A stretch of DNA of 64,000 bases from Streptomyces sp. SID8352 (GCF_009862265.1 NZ_WWGX01000030.1:124001-188000); one strand, 5' to 3'. Shown: positions 44,932 to 55,434, counted from the stretch's first letter. Notes: generated from the letters alone by a model not told the origin. Numbers and translations: made by a program.

Positions 44932-45857
44932 CCGCCGCACAACTCCTTCGCGGTCAGATCGGTCATCTCGTCCTCGGTGAACCCGAACGGCCGCAGGATC
45001 CGGAGCAGTTCACCGCTCCGCTTGAGCTTGCGCAGCTCGCCGTTGAAGGCGTCCCGGAGGTTGGTCTCCGTCGGCCGGAAGGCGAAGCCGCCCCCGTCGA
45101 CGTGCGGTTCGCCGTCGACGAGCGGCTTGAACGCCTCCGTCGCCTCGGCCTTCCGGGACTTCCTGACCACCTCGCGGGTGGTCAGCGCCGTCCCCGCGAA
45201 GACGTCCACGCGCCCGGCCTCGACGGCGTTGAGGCCGGCCACCTGGTCGGGGACGATCAGGATGTCGTCCTCCTCGTACCCGGCCTCCACCGCGTACGCG
45301 ATCTCGGCGTAGCCGGTGCCGGTGGCGAACCGGGCCTTCTTCTCCACGACGTCCCGGTAGTCGTGCAGACCGAGCGGATTGCCCTTGCGCACGATGAAGG
45401 AGTCGAGCATCTGGTAGTCGGGGTCCGAGAAGATCACCTGCGCGCACCGGTCCGGGTTGATGTACATCCCGGCCGCGACGACGTCGAACTGCTGCGAGGC
45501 GAGCCCCGGTATGAGGGAGCCGAACTCTGTCGGCACCGGCTGCACTCGGTCGACCCCGAGGCGCTTGAAGACGACCTCGGCGAGCTTCGGCGCCTCGCCG
45601 GTCAGCTCACCGTTCCGGTCGATGTACCCGAAGGGGATCTCGCCCGCGATGCCGAGCCGGGCGACCCCCTGGGCCCGCAGGCGGCCGAGCAGGTCGCCCC
45701 CCTCCACGTTCGACGCGGAGGCCACCCGGGAGCAGCCGGCCGCCCCCAGCGCGCCGAGCGCCGCCGCCCCCGCGAGCAGCGTCCGGCGGGCGGGTCCCGG
45801 ACTCGTTGGTTCTCGGACGGGTATTCCCCATGGCGGGGTTCTGTGTGGTGGAGCCAT
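44928..45857 (-). CDS. ABC transporter substrate-binding lipoprotein (EhuB-like)
   Basis: 309 aa from the ATG at 45857; the ribosome site is weak and the start uncertain. The signal region ARRTLLAGAAALGALGAAGC combines a twin-Arg and a lipobox Cys. The mature part is a family-3 periplasmic-binding fold: ARLGIAGEIPFGYIDRNGEL, GEAPKLAEVVFKRLG, DVVAAGMYINPDRC, FATGTGYAEIAY. Relatives bind polar amino acids or ectoines. First gene of the importer operon, divergent from the racemase-fold gene. Confidence 0.85.
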   Translation of the reverse strand: MAPPHRTPPWGIPVREPTSPGPARRTLLAGAAALGALGAAGCSRVASASNVEGGDLLGRLRAQGVARLGIAGEIPFGYIDRNGELTGEAPKLAEVVFKRLGVDRVQPVPTEFGSLIPGLASQQFDVVAAGMYINPDRCAQVIFSDPDYQMLDSFIVRKGNPLGLHDYRDVVEKKARFATGTGYAEIAYAVEAGYEEDDILIVPDQVAGLNAVEAGRVDVFAGTALTTREVVRKSRKAEATEAFKPLVDGEPHVDGGGFAFRPTETNLRDAFNGELRKLKRSGELLRILRPFGFTEDEMTDLTAKELCGG

Positions 45858-46053
45858 GGGCGCGCAGCTACCCGGAGCCGAACGGGTTATGCCGGTTCTT
45901 TCCGGTCCGGTGCTGAGGCCCGGCCCGCATACGGGGCATCTCGGCCGACCCGGGGACGGAGTGGGGCGCGGTCGCGCCGACGGGGTACCCGTCCCATGGG
46001 ACCGCGCCGGGGCACCGGCCCCGCGGGACGCGGACGAGAGCGGAAGGGCGGAC

Positions 46054-46791
46054 ATGACAGCACTGGGATTCCTGTACCCGGGCCACCTCGGCGAGGACGA
46101 CTATCCGCGGATGGAGCAGTTGCTGGGCGGCGATGTCCGGGTGGACCTGGTGCACACCGACATCGACCAGGACGCCCACGAGGTCGACGCCCTGCGGGAG
46201 CTGGGCACCCCCGAGCGGATCACGGCCGGTGTGGAGGAGCTGCGCCTGTCCGGCGCCGACGCGGTGGTGTGGGCCTGCACCAGCGGCGGCTTCGTGCACG
46301 GCTGGCAGGGCGCGCGGGAGCAGGTGCGCGCCCTCGCCCGCGCGGCCGGGATGCCGGCCTCCTCCACCTCCTTCGCCTTCGCCCACGCGGCCCGGGAGAT
46401 CGGCGCCCCCCGGGTCGCCGTCGGCGCGCCCTACACCGACGACGTGGCGGAGCTGTTCGCGGACTTCCTGCGCGCCGGGGGCCTGGACGTGACGTCCGTC
46501 GCCGCGTTCGGCCCGCTCACCGAAGCCGGGGCCGCGGCGGGCGACTGGGGCGCCGAGCGGATCACGGAGATGGCGCGGGCCGCCGACCACCCCGAGGCCG
46601 ACGCGGTCCTGCTGCCGGACAACGCCCTGCCCACGGTGGCGCACATCCCGGAGCTGGAGAAGGAGCTGGGCAAGCCCGTGCTCACCGCCAACCAGGTGGC
46701 CGTCTGGGAGGCCCTGCGCCTGTCCGACCGCCGGGTCAACGCCCCCCGGCTGGGCGCCCTCTTCACCCGCGAGCCGCTCGTCCAGGCCTGA
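46054..46791 (+). CDS. Maleate isomerase / Asp-Glu racemase-fold protein (EutA-like)
   Basis: 245 aa, ATG at 46054. The pseudo-symmetric racemase fold is recognisable: LGFLYPGHLGEDDYPRM at the start, and ADAVVWACTSGGFVHGWQGA, whose Cys occupies the first catalytic position. In the second half the expected Cys motif is replaced by AVLLPDNALPTVAHI, so only one of the two catalytic cysteines is present. Possible functions include decarboxylase or isomerase on a malonate/maleate-type acid. Divergence from an ectoine-type importer fits EutA-like proteins, but ectoine hydrolases are absent. Confidence 0.75.
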   Translation: MTALGFLYPGHLGEDDYPRMEQLLGGDVRVDLVHTDIDQDAHEVDALRELGTPERITAGVEELRLSGADAVVWACTSGGFVHGWQGAREQVRALARAAGMPASSTSFAFAHAAREIGAPRVAVGAPYTDDVAELFADFLRAGGLDVTSVAAFGPLTEAGAAAGDWGAERITEMARAADHPEADAVLLPDNALPTVAHIPELEKELGKPVLTANQVAVWEALRLSDRRVNAPRLGALFTREPLVQA

Positions 46792-47465
46792 GCCGCCGCC
46801 GTCTCCCGGCCGGGGGCCGGTTGCGTGCCGGGGGCGGGAGGTCGGCCGGGCCGCGGCGGGGAGGTCGGCCGGGCCGTGCTCGTGGAGCGGGGGTGCCGGG
46901 GCCGGGCGGGCGCCGTCCCCGCGCGACGGCGCGCCGAGGCGCGCCCCGGGCGCGCGGCGCGGCGCCGGACCCCTGGACCGGGGAGGGAGCGCACCCCGCA
47001 TATTGTCCGGAAAACGCGCGGCGTACGCCGGTGGTATCACTGCGGAAACGGAGCCCGGTCGAGCCCCCGGGCGCACGCTCCCCAGATCCCGAGCGCCCTG
47101 CCACCACCCCAGCCGGGAGCACCCTCGGGACCCCGAGGGCGGCCTCCCCCGCCCTCCCGGTGCCGGGGGACGGTACCGCGCCGGTGGCCGGGCTCCGTAC
47201 CGACGGCGCCCGGCACCGGTGCGAAGCCCGTCGGCCGCCGGTACGCGCCGCGCCCCGCGCCCCCTGCCCGGCCATCCCGGCCGCGCACCCGCGGTCACCC
47301 CGCGCCCGCGGTCACCCCGCGCCCGCGGTCACCCCGCGCCCGCGGTCACCCCGAGCCCGCGGTCACCCCGAGCCCGCGGCCCGTCGGGAATATCCCGGCC
47401 CGCGCCCCCGTTGCCCGCGCAGTGTCCGCCGTACCACCCGCCGTACCCACAGGAGGCATCCCGTC
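46792..47465. other. Intergenic with 17-bp tandem repeat
   Basis: About 670 bases with no credible gene. The main structure is the 17-bp repeat at 47291-47375. An AGGAGG ribosome site at the right end belongs to the LLM gene. Confidence 0.55.
47291..47375. repeat. 17-bp tandem repeat, five copies
   Basis: GCGGTCACCCCGCGCCC (GCGGTCACCCCGAGCCC in the last two copies) with units starting at 47291, 47308, 47325, 47342 and 47359, plus a partial copy from 47376. Confidence 0.92.
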
Positions 47466-48541
<1,076 letters not shown>

Positions 48542-48566
<25 letters not shown>

Positions 48567-50527
48567 ACCCCGGCCGCGCCCGGCCCGGCGGCGGCCAGCA
48601 GCGCGGAGATCCGGTCCGGCGCCACCGGGCGGGAGTACAGCCAGCCCTGCCCGGTGTCGCAGCCGATGCGGCGCAGCCGCGACGCCTGGTCCGAGGTCTC
48701 CACGCACTCGGCGGTGACCGTCAGGCCCAGACGGTGGGCGAGCTGGACCATGGCCTCGACGATCACCTCGTCGGCCGGGCTCGCCGCGCGGGCGGTGCCG
48801 TCGGCCGGGCCGCCGCCCGCCCCGGCGCCGTCGTACTGGAAGCCCCGTACGAAGGCGCCGTCCAGCTTCAGGGCCGACACCGGCAGCCGGCTGAGGTAGG
48901 CGAGGTTCGAGTAGCCGGTGCCGAAGTCGTCGATGGCGATCTGCACGCCCATGTCGCTGAGCGCCTTCAGCACCTGGAGCGGCCGGCCGGCCGAGCCCAT
49001 CACCGCGGACTCGGTCAGCTCCAGTTGCAGCAGCCCGGGGGCGAGGCCGGTCTCCTCCAGGGTCGCGGCCACGTCCGCCACCAGGTCCGAGTCCCACACC
49101 TGGCGGACGGCCACATTGACGCTGACGAAGATCGGCGGTTCGCCGGGATGCGCCAGCTGCCAGCGGCGCGCCTGTGAGCAGGCGGTACGCAGGATCCAGC
49201 GGCCCAGGGGAACGATTGAGCCGTCCTCCTCCGCCAGTGCGATGAACCGATTCGGCGCCAGGACGCCGAACTGGGGGTGGTTCCAGCGGATCAGCGCCTC
49301 CACCCCCCGGACCCGGCCGTCCTCCATGCCCACCAGCGGCTGGTACTCCAGGGCGAACTCGCCCCGGTCGATGGCCGGACGCAGGGTGGCGGCCAGCGCC
49401 TGCCGGGTCATCCGGTGGGCGTTGCGCTCGGGGTCGAAGAGGGTCCAGCGGGCCCGCCCGTCGGCCTTGGCCCAGTACAGGGTGGTGTCGGCGGCCTGCA
49501 TCAGCGCGGTCGCCGTGGTCCCGGCCGTGTGGCGCTCGACGACGCCGACGGAGGCGGTGACCGAGAGCCGCCGGTCGCGGATCTCGAACGGCTCCTGGAG
49601 CGCGGCCAGCACGCTCTCCGCGAGGTCCGCGAGCTGCTCGGTGCCGGTGGAGTCCGCCACCAGCAGCGCGAACTCGTCACCGCCGAGCCGGGCCACCAGG
49701 GGGGCGCCGGAGCGGGCGTGGGCGGCCTGCTCGGCGCAGCGCGCGAGCCGTTCGGCGACGGCGGCCAGCAGCCGGTCCCCGACCCGGTGGCCCAGGGTGT
49801 CGTTGACCGCCTTGAAGCCGTCCAGGTCCAGGTAGCACAGGCCGATCCGGCCGGTGCCGCCGTGCTCGTAGCCGTCGTTCTCCAGCGCGGCCGTGAGGCG
49901 TTCGAAGAACAGCGCGCGGTTGGGCAGCCGGGTCACCGGGTCGTGCATCTGGAGGTGGCGCAGCCGGGCCTGCAGCTCGCGCCGGGCGCTGATGTCCGCG
50001 ACCGAGAGCAGCAGCCCGGGCGCCTCGCCGGACGGGGCCAGCGGCGAGAGCGTCACCTGCGCCCACAGCGCGTGGCCGTCCGCCCGCTTCAGCCGCCGGG
50101 TGCAGCGCATCCGGGAGCGGTCGCCGCGCAGCACCTCGCGGTAGGCGTGCCAGGTGCCGGCGTCGGAGGCCAGGTCGACGAGGTCGGCGGCGGCCCGCCC
50201 GGGCAGGTCCGCCGGGTCGGTGCCGAGCAGGGCGCCCAGGGTGTCGTTGGCGCTGACCACCAGGCCGTCGGGGTCGACGACGGCCATGGCGAGCGGAGCG
50301 GTGGCGAAGACGGAACGGTACGGCGCGGTGCCCGCGCAGGGCTGCGGCACCGACGGCCGCGGGCCCCCGGGCACCGCGGCGCCCGGGGGCTCCGCGCCCG
50401 CTCCGGGCTCCGCGCGTCCCGTGGTGTCCGTACTCGTAGCCAGATCCACGTCACTGTCTGTGACGGCTGTGGCGACTGACCGGTAGAGGTCTGCCGCGGG
50501 CGCCGGCCCTTCGGACGTTCCGCTCAC
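48542..50527 (-). CDS. cdgA: PAS-GGDEF-EAL cyclic-di-GMP enzyme, CdgA-like
   Basis: 661 aa from the GTG at 50527 (GGGAG 6 nt upstream); the frame is open further 5'. A PAS domain (about 70-180, FATAPLAMAVVDPDGLVVSA) precedes GGDEF (RLGGDEFALL, 282-286) and EAL (GVEALIRW, 410-412; then LELTESAV, IDDFGTGYSNLAYL, ALKLDGAFV, TAECVET). Both catalytic motifs are intact, so it may make and break c-di-GMP. The RxxD inhibitory site before GGDEF is missing (RSGA). Name given by architecture and recalled synteny with SCO2817; c-di-GMP controls sporulation through BldD. Confidence 0.8.
50451..50463. promoter_or_regulatory. Possible BldD-like palindrome inside the cdgA 5' region
   Basis: TCACTGTCTGTGA fits the outer bases of the BldD box (TNAC-N5-GTNA) but not the inner C and G. 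A second similar site lies at 50707-50719. Confidence 0.25.
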
Positions 50528-50706
50528 CGCTCGCTCCCGCAGTGCCTCGATCTCTGTCCGTATCTGTCCGTGCAGGAAAGTGTGCCGATCATAGAGGCTG
50601 GCCTTCCGGCCTTCCAGCCGCCGTACCGCCCCGAAAGCCGGGTGATCTTCACCGCGGACCGTTTGTGTCCGTGCGTGGACTGCCGCTTTGCGCCTCCGAC
50701 CAGTTG

Positions 50707-50719
50707 TGACGATCCGTGA
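50707..50719. promoter_or_regulatory. Possible BldD-like palindrome upstream of cdgA
   Basis: TGACGATCCGTGA, 180 bp upstream of the proposed GTG, has the TNAC-N5-GTNA outer bases of a BldD box with mismatched centre. cdgA is a known BldD target in S. coelicolor. Confidence 0.3.
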
Positions 50720-50859
50720 GTGCAATCGGGTGACGCTCCGTGCGGGCACCGGAGGGATGACGACTCGCTCACCCGTCCGGTTCAGGCGAACAGGGCGCGA
50801 TATGACAAATATGCACAAGCTGGGTGCGGTGTTCCCGCGAGCCGCATCCGGAGGTCCCC

Positions 50860-52215
50860 GTGCCCCGCCAGCGTCCCCTGAGGCGACCCGTCCGTGAGGC
50901 CCCCGGGGCGCCCGGCGCGGGCCGCCGCCCGGCCGGTCCGGGAGTGTTCGGGCCCCGGCTGCGCGGGACGACCGCGGTGTGCACCACCCTCTCGGCGGTC
51001 GCCGCGACCTGCCTGATCACCGTCCCCGCGGAGGCCCGGCCGTTCTCCCCGGACCCCTGCGCGCTGGCGCGGACCGCCGCCCACCACTCGGAGGGGGTGG
51101 CGACCTGGAACTCCGCCTATCCGCGGCCCACGCGCGCCCTGGACGCGGTGATGGTCTTCCTCTCCTTCCCGGACTCCCAGCCGCTGACCACGCCCGCGGA
51201 ACTGGCCGCCGACCACTTCCCGGCCACCACCGGCTTCTTCCGCCGCGCCTCCTACGGCAGGTTCACCCTCCGTCCGCACCCGTTGCGGCACTGGGTGTCG
51301 ATGCCCCGCCCCTCCACTGCCTACGCCATACGGCGCGACTGGAGCCCCGGGCACCGCTCCGCCTATCTGCGCGACGCGCTGGCGGCGGCCGACCCGCACG
51401 TGGACTTCCGCCGCTACGGCGTCGTCTACTTCGTGGCCGACCCGGACGCGCCCGGGGTCGACTCCGACGCGACGAAGGTCGTCAACCTGGACACCCCGCT
51501 GCGGGCCGACGGCACCGACATCCGGCGGGTGGTCACCGTGTTCGAGAACCATCCGCCGGACCGGCTGGTCCTGGCCCACGAGACCGGCCACGTCTTCGAC
51601 CTGCCCGACCTGTACCGGCGCCCGGTCGACGCGGACGGTGACTGGGACACCCACGTCGGTGACTGGGACCTCATGGGCAGCCAGTTCGGGCTGGCCCCGG
51701 ACCTCTTCGGCTGGCACAAGTGGAAGCTGGGCTGGCTGGAGCCCCGGCAGGTGGCCTGCGTCCGCGGCACCGGGCCGGTCCGGCTCACCCTGGAGCCGCT
51801 GGGCGCGGGGCCCGGCGTGCCGGTGGCGGGTGCCGCGGGGGCGCCGTCGTTCGGGCTGGGCCGGGGGACCAAGCTGGCGGTGGTGCGCACCGGGGCGGAC
51901 ACGGCGCTGGCCTTCGAGGCGCGCGGTCCGGTGGGCGACGACGCGGCGGCCTGCCGGGCGGGGGTGCTGGTCTACCGGGTGCGCGGGGGCACGGAGTCCG
52001 GCGCGGGGCCCGTCCGGGTGATCGACGCCCATCCGCGCACCGAGGCGTGCGGGCGGGACTCGGTCTACCCGCCGCTGGCGGACGCGCCGGTCGGTCTCGG
52101 GGAGAGCTTCACGGTGCCCGGCGACGGTGTGCGGGTGGAGGTGCAGGGGCGGACCCCGTCGGGCGCCTGGACGGTGAGCATCACCCCGGGGGCGGGAGCG
52201 CCGGGGCGGGGGTGA
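50860..52215 (+). CDS. Secreted M6-type metalloprotease-like protein
   Basis: 451 aa. The GTG at 50860 follows GGAGGT closely and is preferred over the GTG at 50824. The signal helix (TTLSAVAATCLITVPAEARP) is followed by an M6-like domain: LDAVMVFLSFPDSQP, FFRRASYGRFTLRPHPL, and the zinc motif LAHETGHVFDLPDLY (His240, Glu241, His244), with WDLMGSQFGLAPDLFGWHKW supplying the met-turn-like region. A beta-sandwich C-terminus follows. A complete HExxH predicts an extracellular zinc protease; the target is unknown. Confidence 0.88.
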   Translation: MPRQRPLRRPVREAPGAPGAGRRPAGPGVFGPRLRGTTAVCTTLSAVAATCLITVPAEARPFSPDPCALARTAAHHSEGVATWNSAYPRPTRALDAVMVFLSFPDSQPLTTPAELAADHFPATTGFFRRASYGRFTLRPHPLRHWVSMPRPSTAYAIRRDWSPGHRSAYLRDALAAADPHVDFRRYGVVYFVADPDAPGVDSDATKVVNLDTPLRADGTDIRRVVTVFENHPPDRLVLAHETGHVFDLPDLYRRPVDADGDWDTHVGDWDLMGSQFGLAPDLFGWHKWKLGWLEPRQVACVRGTGPVRLTLEPLGAGPGVPVAGAAGAPSFGLGRGTKLAVVRTGADTALAFEARGPVGDDAAACRAGVLVYRVRGGTESGAGPVRVIDAHPRTEACGRDSVYPPLADAPVGLGESFTVPGDGVRVEVQGRTPSGAWTVSITPGAGAPGRG

Positions 52216-52363
52216 GGCGGGGGAAGGGGCGGCGGACCCGGGTGGCGGGGCGCGGTGGCGGTGCGGGCCGCGGGTGGGGCGAGGCGCCGTACCGGGTGCC
52301 GGTCGGGGACCAGGCCCCGTGCCGGGCGCGGAACGCGTCCCCGGAGGCAGGGCCTGACATGCG

Positions 52364-52396
52364 GAAGGGCGTTCCCGGAGACCGGGAACGCCCTTC
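52364..52396. terminator. Bidirectional terminator between protease and tRNA-Lys 3
   Basis: A perfect 15-bp stem GAAGGGCGTTCCCGG / CCGGGAACGCCCTTC with a 3-nt loop; the strongest hairpin in the window. Confidence 0.88.
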
Positions 52397-52421
52397 GTCA
52401 GTCAATCCTGGCTTTCGCCGG

Positions 52422-52495
52422 TGCGCCGCCAGGGACTCGAACCCCGGACCCGCTGATTAAGAGTCAGCTGCTCTAACCAACTGAGCTAGCGGCGC
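52422..52495 (-). tRNA. tRNA-Lys (anticodon CUU), copy 3
   Basis: 74 nt, identical to the copies at 38085 and 42502. The 5' ten bases also carry the stop codon of the upstream protein gene. Confidence 0.97.
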
Positions 52496-53070
52496 CTGCT
52501 GACGTCGTAGACCTTAGCACCCTGGTCGGCGGGAGGAAAAATCGAAATCCGCACCACCGCCCGGGCCGCCCGCACGGCCGCCCAGAGCAGGATCTCGGGG
52601 CCCGGCAGCCACGGCCGCCGGGTGTCCGGGGCGACCAGCCAGCGGTCCCCGGGGTGGTCGGTCCCGGCCTCCGGCGCCGGAACGGTCACCGTGTCGCCCA
52701 CGCCGTGGCAGAGCAGCGGCGGGACCCCGCCGGTGCGGCCGCGCTCCCGGCCGCGCGTGCCCCACTCCTCCCACTCCAGCAGCGACGGCAGCCGCTGGGC
52801 CGTGCCGGGGGCGGCGAACACCAGCAGCCGCCCGCGCACCTCGGCCACCGGCCCCGAGCCCGGCCCCTCCTCCCACATCCGGTCCAGCATCCGGCGGCCG
52901 AACAGCGTGGGGGTGCTCACCACGTCGAAGACCGGGCCGCAGGGCAGGGCGACCGGGACCGAGGGCCGTTCCTGCCACGAGGCGAGGGCGCGCCGGGCGC
53001 GGGGGTCCGCCGAGGCCAGCCAGGCGGCGCCGTCCGAGGTGAGGTCCGAGGCGTTCCGTGTGCTGCTCAT
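52486..53070 (-). CDS. Hypothetical protein, primase/polymerase-like, running into tRNA-Lys 3
   Basis: 194 aa from the ATG at 53070; no strong ribosome site. Recognisable stretches are VALPCGPVFDVVSTPTLFG, GSGPVAEVRGRLLVFAAPGT, LPSLLEWEEWG and RWLVAPDTRRPWLPGPEILL, a pattern I recall from Streptomyces proteins labelled bifunctional DNA primase/polymerase. The catalytic acids of that fold are not evident, so function is unproven. The stop codon TAG at 52486-52488 lies inside the tRNA-Lys acceptor region, so the reading frame has no 3' end of its own. Confidence 0.7.
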   Translation of the reverse strand: MSSTRNASDLTSDGAAWLASADPRARRALASWQERPSVPVALPCGPVFDVVSTPTLFGRRMLDRMWEEGPGSGPVAEVRGRLLVFAAPGTAQRLPSLLEWEEWGTRGRERGRTGGVPPLLCHGVGDTVTVPAPEAGTDHPGDRWLVAPDTRRPWLPGPEILLWAAVRAARAVVRISIFPPADQGAKVYDVSRRR

Positions 53071-53406
53071 GCCGCCCAGGTCTACCGTCGGTAAGCAAAC
53101 CGTTTCACCGTGTTGCGGGAATCCGGGACAGGCGGCGCGGGGGAGGGGTATCGTGCCCGCCTGGCATATGCCCTGGTGGTACGGCACGGGGCACGGGGCA
53201 CGGCGTGGGGTCCGCCGCGCGGCCGGGTGACGGGGCCGGGGCGAGCGGGCGGTGCCGGGGGTCTCGGCCGACGGGCGCTCCGTCGGGGCCACGGAGACGC
53301 CGGGGTCACGGAGACCGAGGGGCCGGAGCCGAGGCGGGCCGACGCGGCGGTCGGGCCGCGGAGACCGTGGAGCCGTAGGGCGTGGGCCGGGCCGCCGGCC
53401 GCCGGG
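53071..53406. other. Intergenic, no gene seen
   Basis: 336 bases of GC-rich low-complexity DNA between two minus-strand genes. A less GC-rich patch just after 53071 may hold the promoter of the primase-like gene. No hairpin was identified. Confidence 0.45.
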
Positions 53407-53778
53407 TCAGACCGGGCCGACGAGTCCCGGGCCGCCGCGCTCCGCCCCGCTCAGCAGGTCGCGGCCGAACTCGACCATCTTCTTGGCGTAGTCCTCGGTC
53501 CAGTCGGCCCGGTCCGCGATCTCCGCCGCCGTCAGCCGGTCGAACCGCCGGGGGTCCGCGAGCTGCGCGGCGGCCATCGCCTGGAACTCCACCGCCCGGT
53601 CCGCCGCCGCCCGGAAGGCCCGGGTCAGCTCAGTGGACCGGTCCAGCAGGGCGCGGGGGTCCTCCATGGACTCCAGGTCGAAGAAGTGCTCGGGGTCGGC
53701 GGCGGCCTCCGCGGGCTCGAAGAGCAGGGGCGCGGGGCGCAGCCGCCGTTCGTTCCGGTGCGGCGCGGGCTCCGCCAT
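53407..53778 (-). CDS. Small conserved hypothetical protein
   Basis: 123 aa. The ATG at 53778 has CAGGAGG 8 nt upstream. It is acidic and helical (RALLDRSTELTRAFRAAADR, TAAEIADRADWTEDYAKKMV) with no signal, Cys or membrane segment. The family is not recognised. Confidence 0.75.
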   Translation of the reverse strand: MAEPAPHRNERRLRPAPLLFEPAEAAADPEHFFDLESMEDPRALLDRSTELTRAFRAAADRAVEFQAMAAAQLADPRRFDRLTAAEIADRADWTEDYAKKMVEFGRDLLSGAERGGPGLVGPV

Positions 53779-54000
53779 GGTGTCGCCTCCTGGCTGGGCC
53801 GTTCACGACCCGTCGGGGAAAAGGTCCACCGTCCATTCTCCCGCGCCCGCGCAAGAGCACGGAAACCTTTCACCCCACCCGCGCGCGTCCGCCCGCCCCC
53901 GCGTCCCGTCCCCGCGCCCCGCCCGCCGCCCCGCCCGGCTCCGGGCCGCACGGGGGACGCGTCCCGTGCCCGGCAGGGGCGGCCCGGCCCGCCTTTGGTC
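53779..54000. other. Intergenic, no gene seen
   Basis: Low-complexity Pro/Arg-type sequence. The part next to 53779 must hold the promoter of the small hypothetical gene (less GC-rich around 53815-53870). Confidence 0.4.
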
Positions 54001-54080
54001 AGATCCGCTCCCGGTCAGGCCCGCTCCCGGTCAGGCCCGCTCCCGGTCAGATCCGCTCCCGGTCAGGGCCGCCGTCGGTC
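54001..54080. repeat. 16-bp tandem repeat, five copies, at the helicase stop codon
   Basis: Units AGATCCGCTCCCGGTC or AGGCCCGCTCCCGGTC start at 54001, 54017, 54033, 54049 and 54065. The TCA that encodes the helicase stop (54079-54081) straddles the end of the fifth unit, so the repeat abuts the coding end. Confidence 0.9.
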
Positions 54081-55434
54081 AGGGCCGCCAGGACACCCGG
54101 TGCTCCGCCAGATGGGAGAGGACCGAGTGGTTGGCCTCCCAGCCGTCGGGGAACTTCACCAGCGTCCCGAGCTGCACCGGTTCCGTCGACGGGTAGTCGT
54201 CCAGCAGGGCGTCCACCCCCGCGCGGCACACCACGACGCAGGCGTGCCGGTGGCGCGAGGCCAGCACACAGAGCCGCCCCGTCTCCAGATGGAACGCGGT
54301 GGCGTCGGGGCGGCCGGACAGCGGGTGCAGCACGACCGTCACGTCGTACTCGCGGCCCTGGAGCCGGTTGGCCGTGTCGACCGTGACGTCCCGCACCCCG
54401 AGCCCGGCCAGCGCCTCCCGCACGGCCGCCGCCTGGTCGCGGTGGGCGGTGCCGACGGCGACGCGCGCGGCGGTCAGGGGCACCGGCTCCGGTCCCCGCT
54501 CCGACACCGCCGCCCCGCCCCGCTCCAGCAGCCGCCGGACCACCTCCGCCACCGCCCCCACCGCCTCCGGGTCGGTGCGCGGGGTGTGCCGGGCGGGCAG
54601 CTCCAGCAGGCCCCAGCCCGAGGCCGCCGCCTCGTCGATCACCCGGTCGGGGCCCGAGCCGTCCGACGGCACGGCGAAGGACAGCCGCCGGTCCCCGGGG
54701 CCGGTGCCGCTGCGGAACGGCGTGTACGGGTAGAAGGCCTCCGAGACCAGCGGCGCCGCCGACGCGGGCAGCCGCCACGACACCGGCAGCCGGTGCTGCG
54801 GCAGGGACGGGTTGTGGGCGAGCAGGGTGCTGACCGCGGAGGCGGAGGGATCGTGCGACAGGCCCGCCCACTGCTCACCGCCCACCGTCGAGAACGGGTC
54901 GAGCTGGCCCGGGTCGCCCACGAACAGCGCCCGCTCGAACAGCCCGGCCACCGCCAGCAGCGCGTCCGAGCGCATCTGGTACGCCTCGTCGACGATCGCG
55001 TGCGACCACGGCTCGTCCACCCCGACGTGCGCCCACTTGGCCGCCGTCGACAGCACCACCGGCACGCCCGCGAGCTGGTCCGCCTTCGCCGACGTCCGCA
55101 CGTTCGGCAGGGCGTCCAGCGCCCGGTCGTACGGGTCGGCGTCGCTGCTGTGCAGACGGCCCACCGGCAGCTCCGGGGCCTTCTCGGCCAGCCGCAGCAC
55201 CAGATCGTCGACCTGCGCGTTGGTCTGCGCCACCACCATCAGCGGGCGGCCCGCCTCCGCCAGCTCCAGCGCGGCCCGCACCACCAGCGTGGACTTCCCG
55301 GCACCGGGCGGGGAGTCCACGACGACCCCGCGCTCCGTGCCGCCCAGGGTGTCGGCGAGGATCGCGGCGGTGGCCCGGGCGGCCTCCGCGCCCGGGTCGA
55401 AGGCGGCCCGCGGGCGGACGTCCTCGGCGGTCAC
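54079..55434 (-). CDS. Superfamily 1 (UPF1-like) DNA/RNA helicase
   Basis: 451 aa, GTG start at 55434 in a GTGA overlap with the mini-cistron stop. Motif I is SPPGAGKSTL (44-48 core), motif II is AIVDEAYQM (Asp149/Glu150), motif III is VGDPGQLDPF, motif V is like VDTANRLQGREYDVTVV, and motif VI is LASRHRHACVV. The compact single-polypeptide SF1B/UPF1 style lacks large insertions. It is third in an operon with a Cas4-like nuclease, so a joint role in DNA end processing or repair is likely. Confidence 0.88.
   Translation of the reverse strand: MTAEDVRPRAAFDPGAEAARATAAILADTLGGTERGVVVDSPPGAGKSTLVVRAALELAEAGRPLMVVAQTNAQVDDLVLRLAEKAPELPVGRLHSSDADPYDRALDALPNVRTSAKADQLAGVPVVLSTAAKWAHVGVDEPWSHAIVDEAYQMRSDALLAVAGLFERALFVGDPGQLDPFSTVGGEQWAGLSHDPSASAVSTLLAHNPSLPQHRLPVSWRLPASAAPLVSEAFYPYTPFRSGTGPGDRRLSFAVPSDGSGPDRVIDEAAASGWGLLELPARHTPRTDPEAVGAVAEVVRRLLERGGAAVSERGPEPVPLTAARVAVGTAHRDQAAAVREALAGLGVRDVTVDTANRLQGREYDVTVVLHPLSGRPDATAFHLETGRLCVLASRHRHACVVVCRAGVDALLDDYPSTEPVQLGTLVKFPDGWEANHSVLSHLAEHRVSWRP

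Noticed and set aside
47291..47375. Considered an origin iteron array
   Set aside because: No replication gene, no AT-rich unwinding region, and the units are GC-rich slippage-type repeats.
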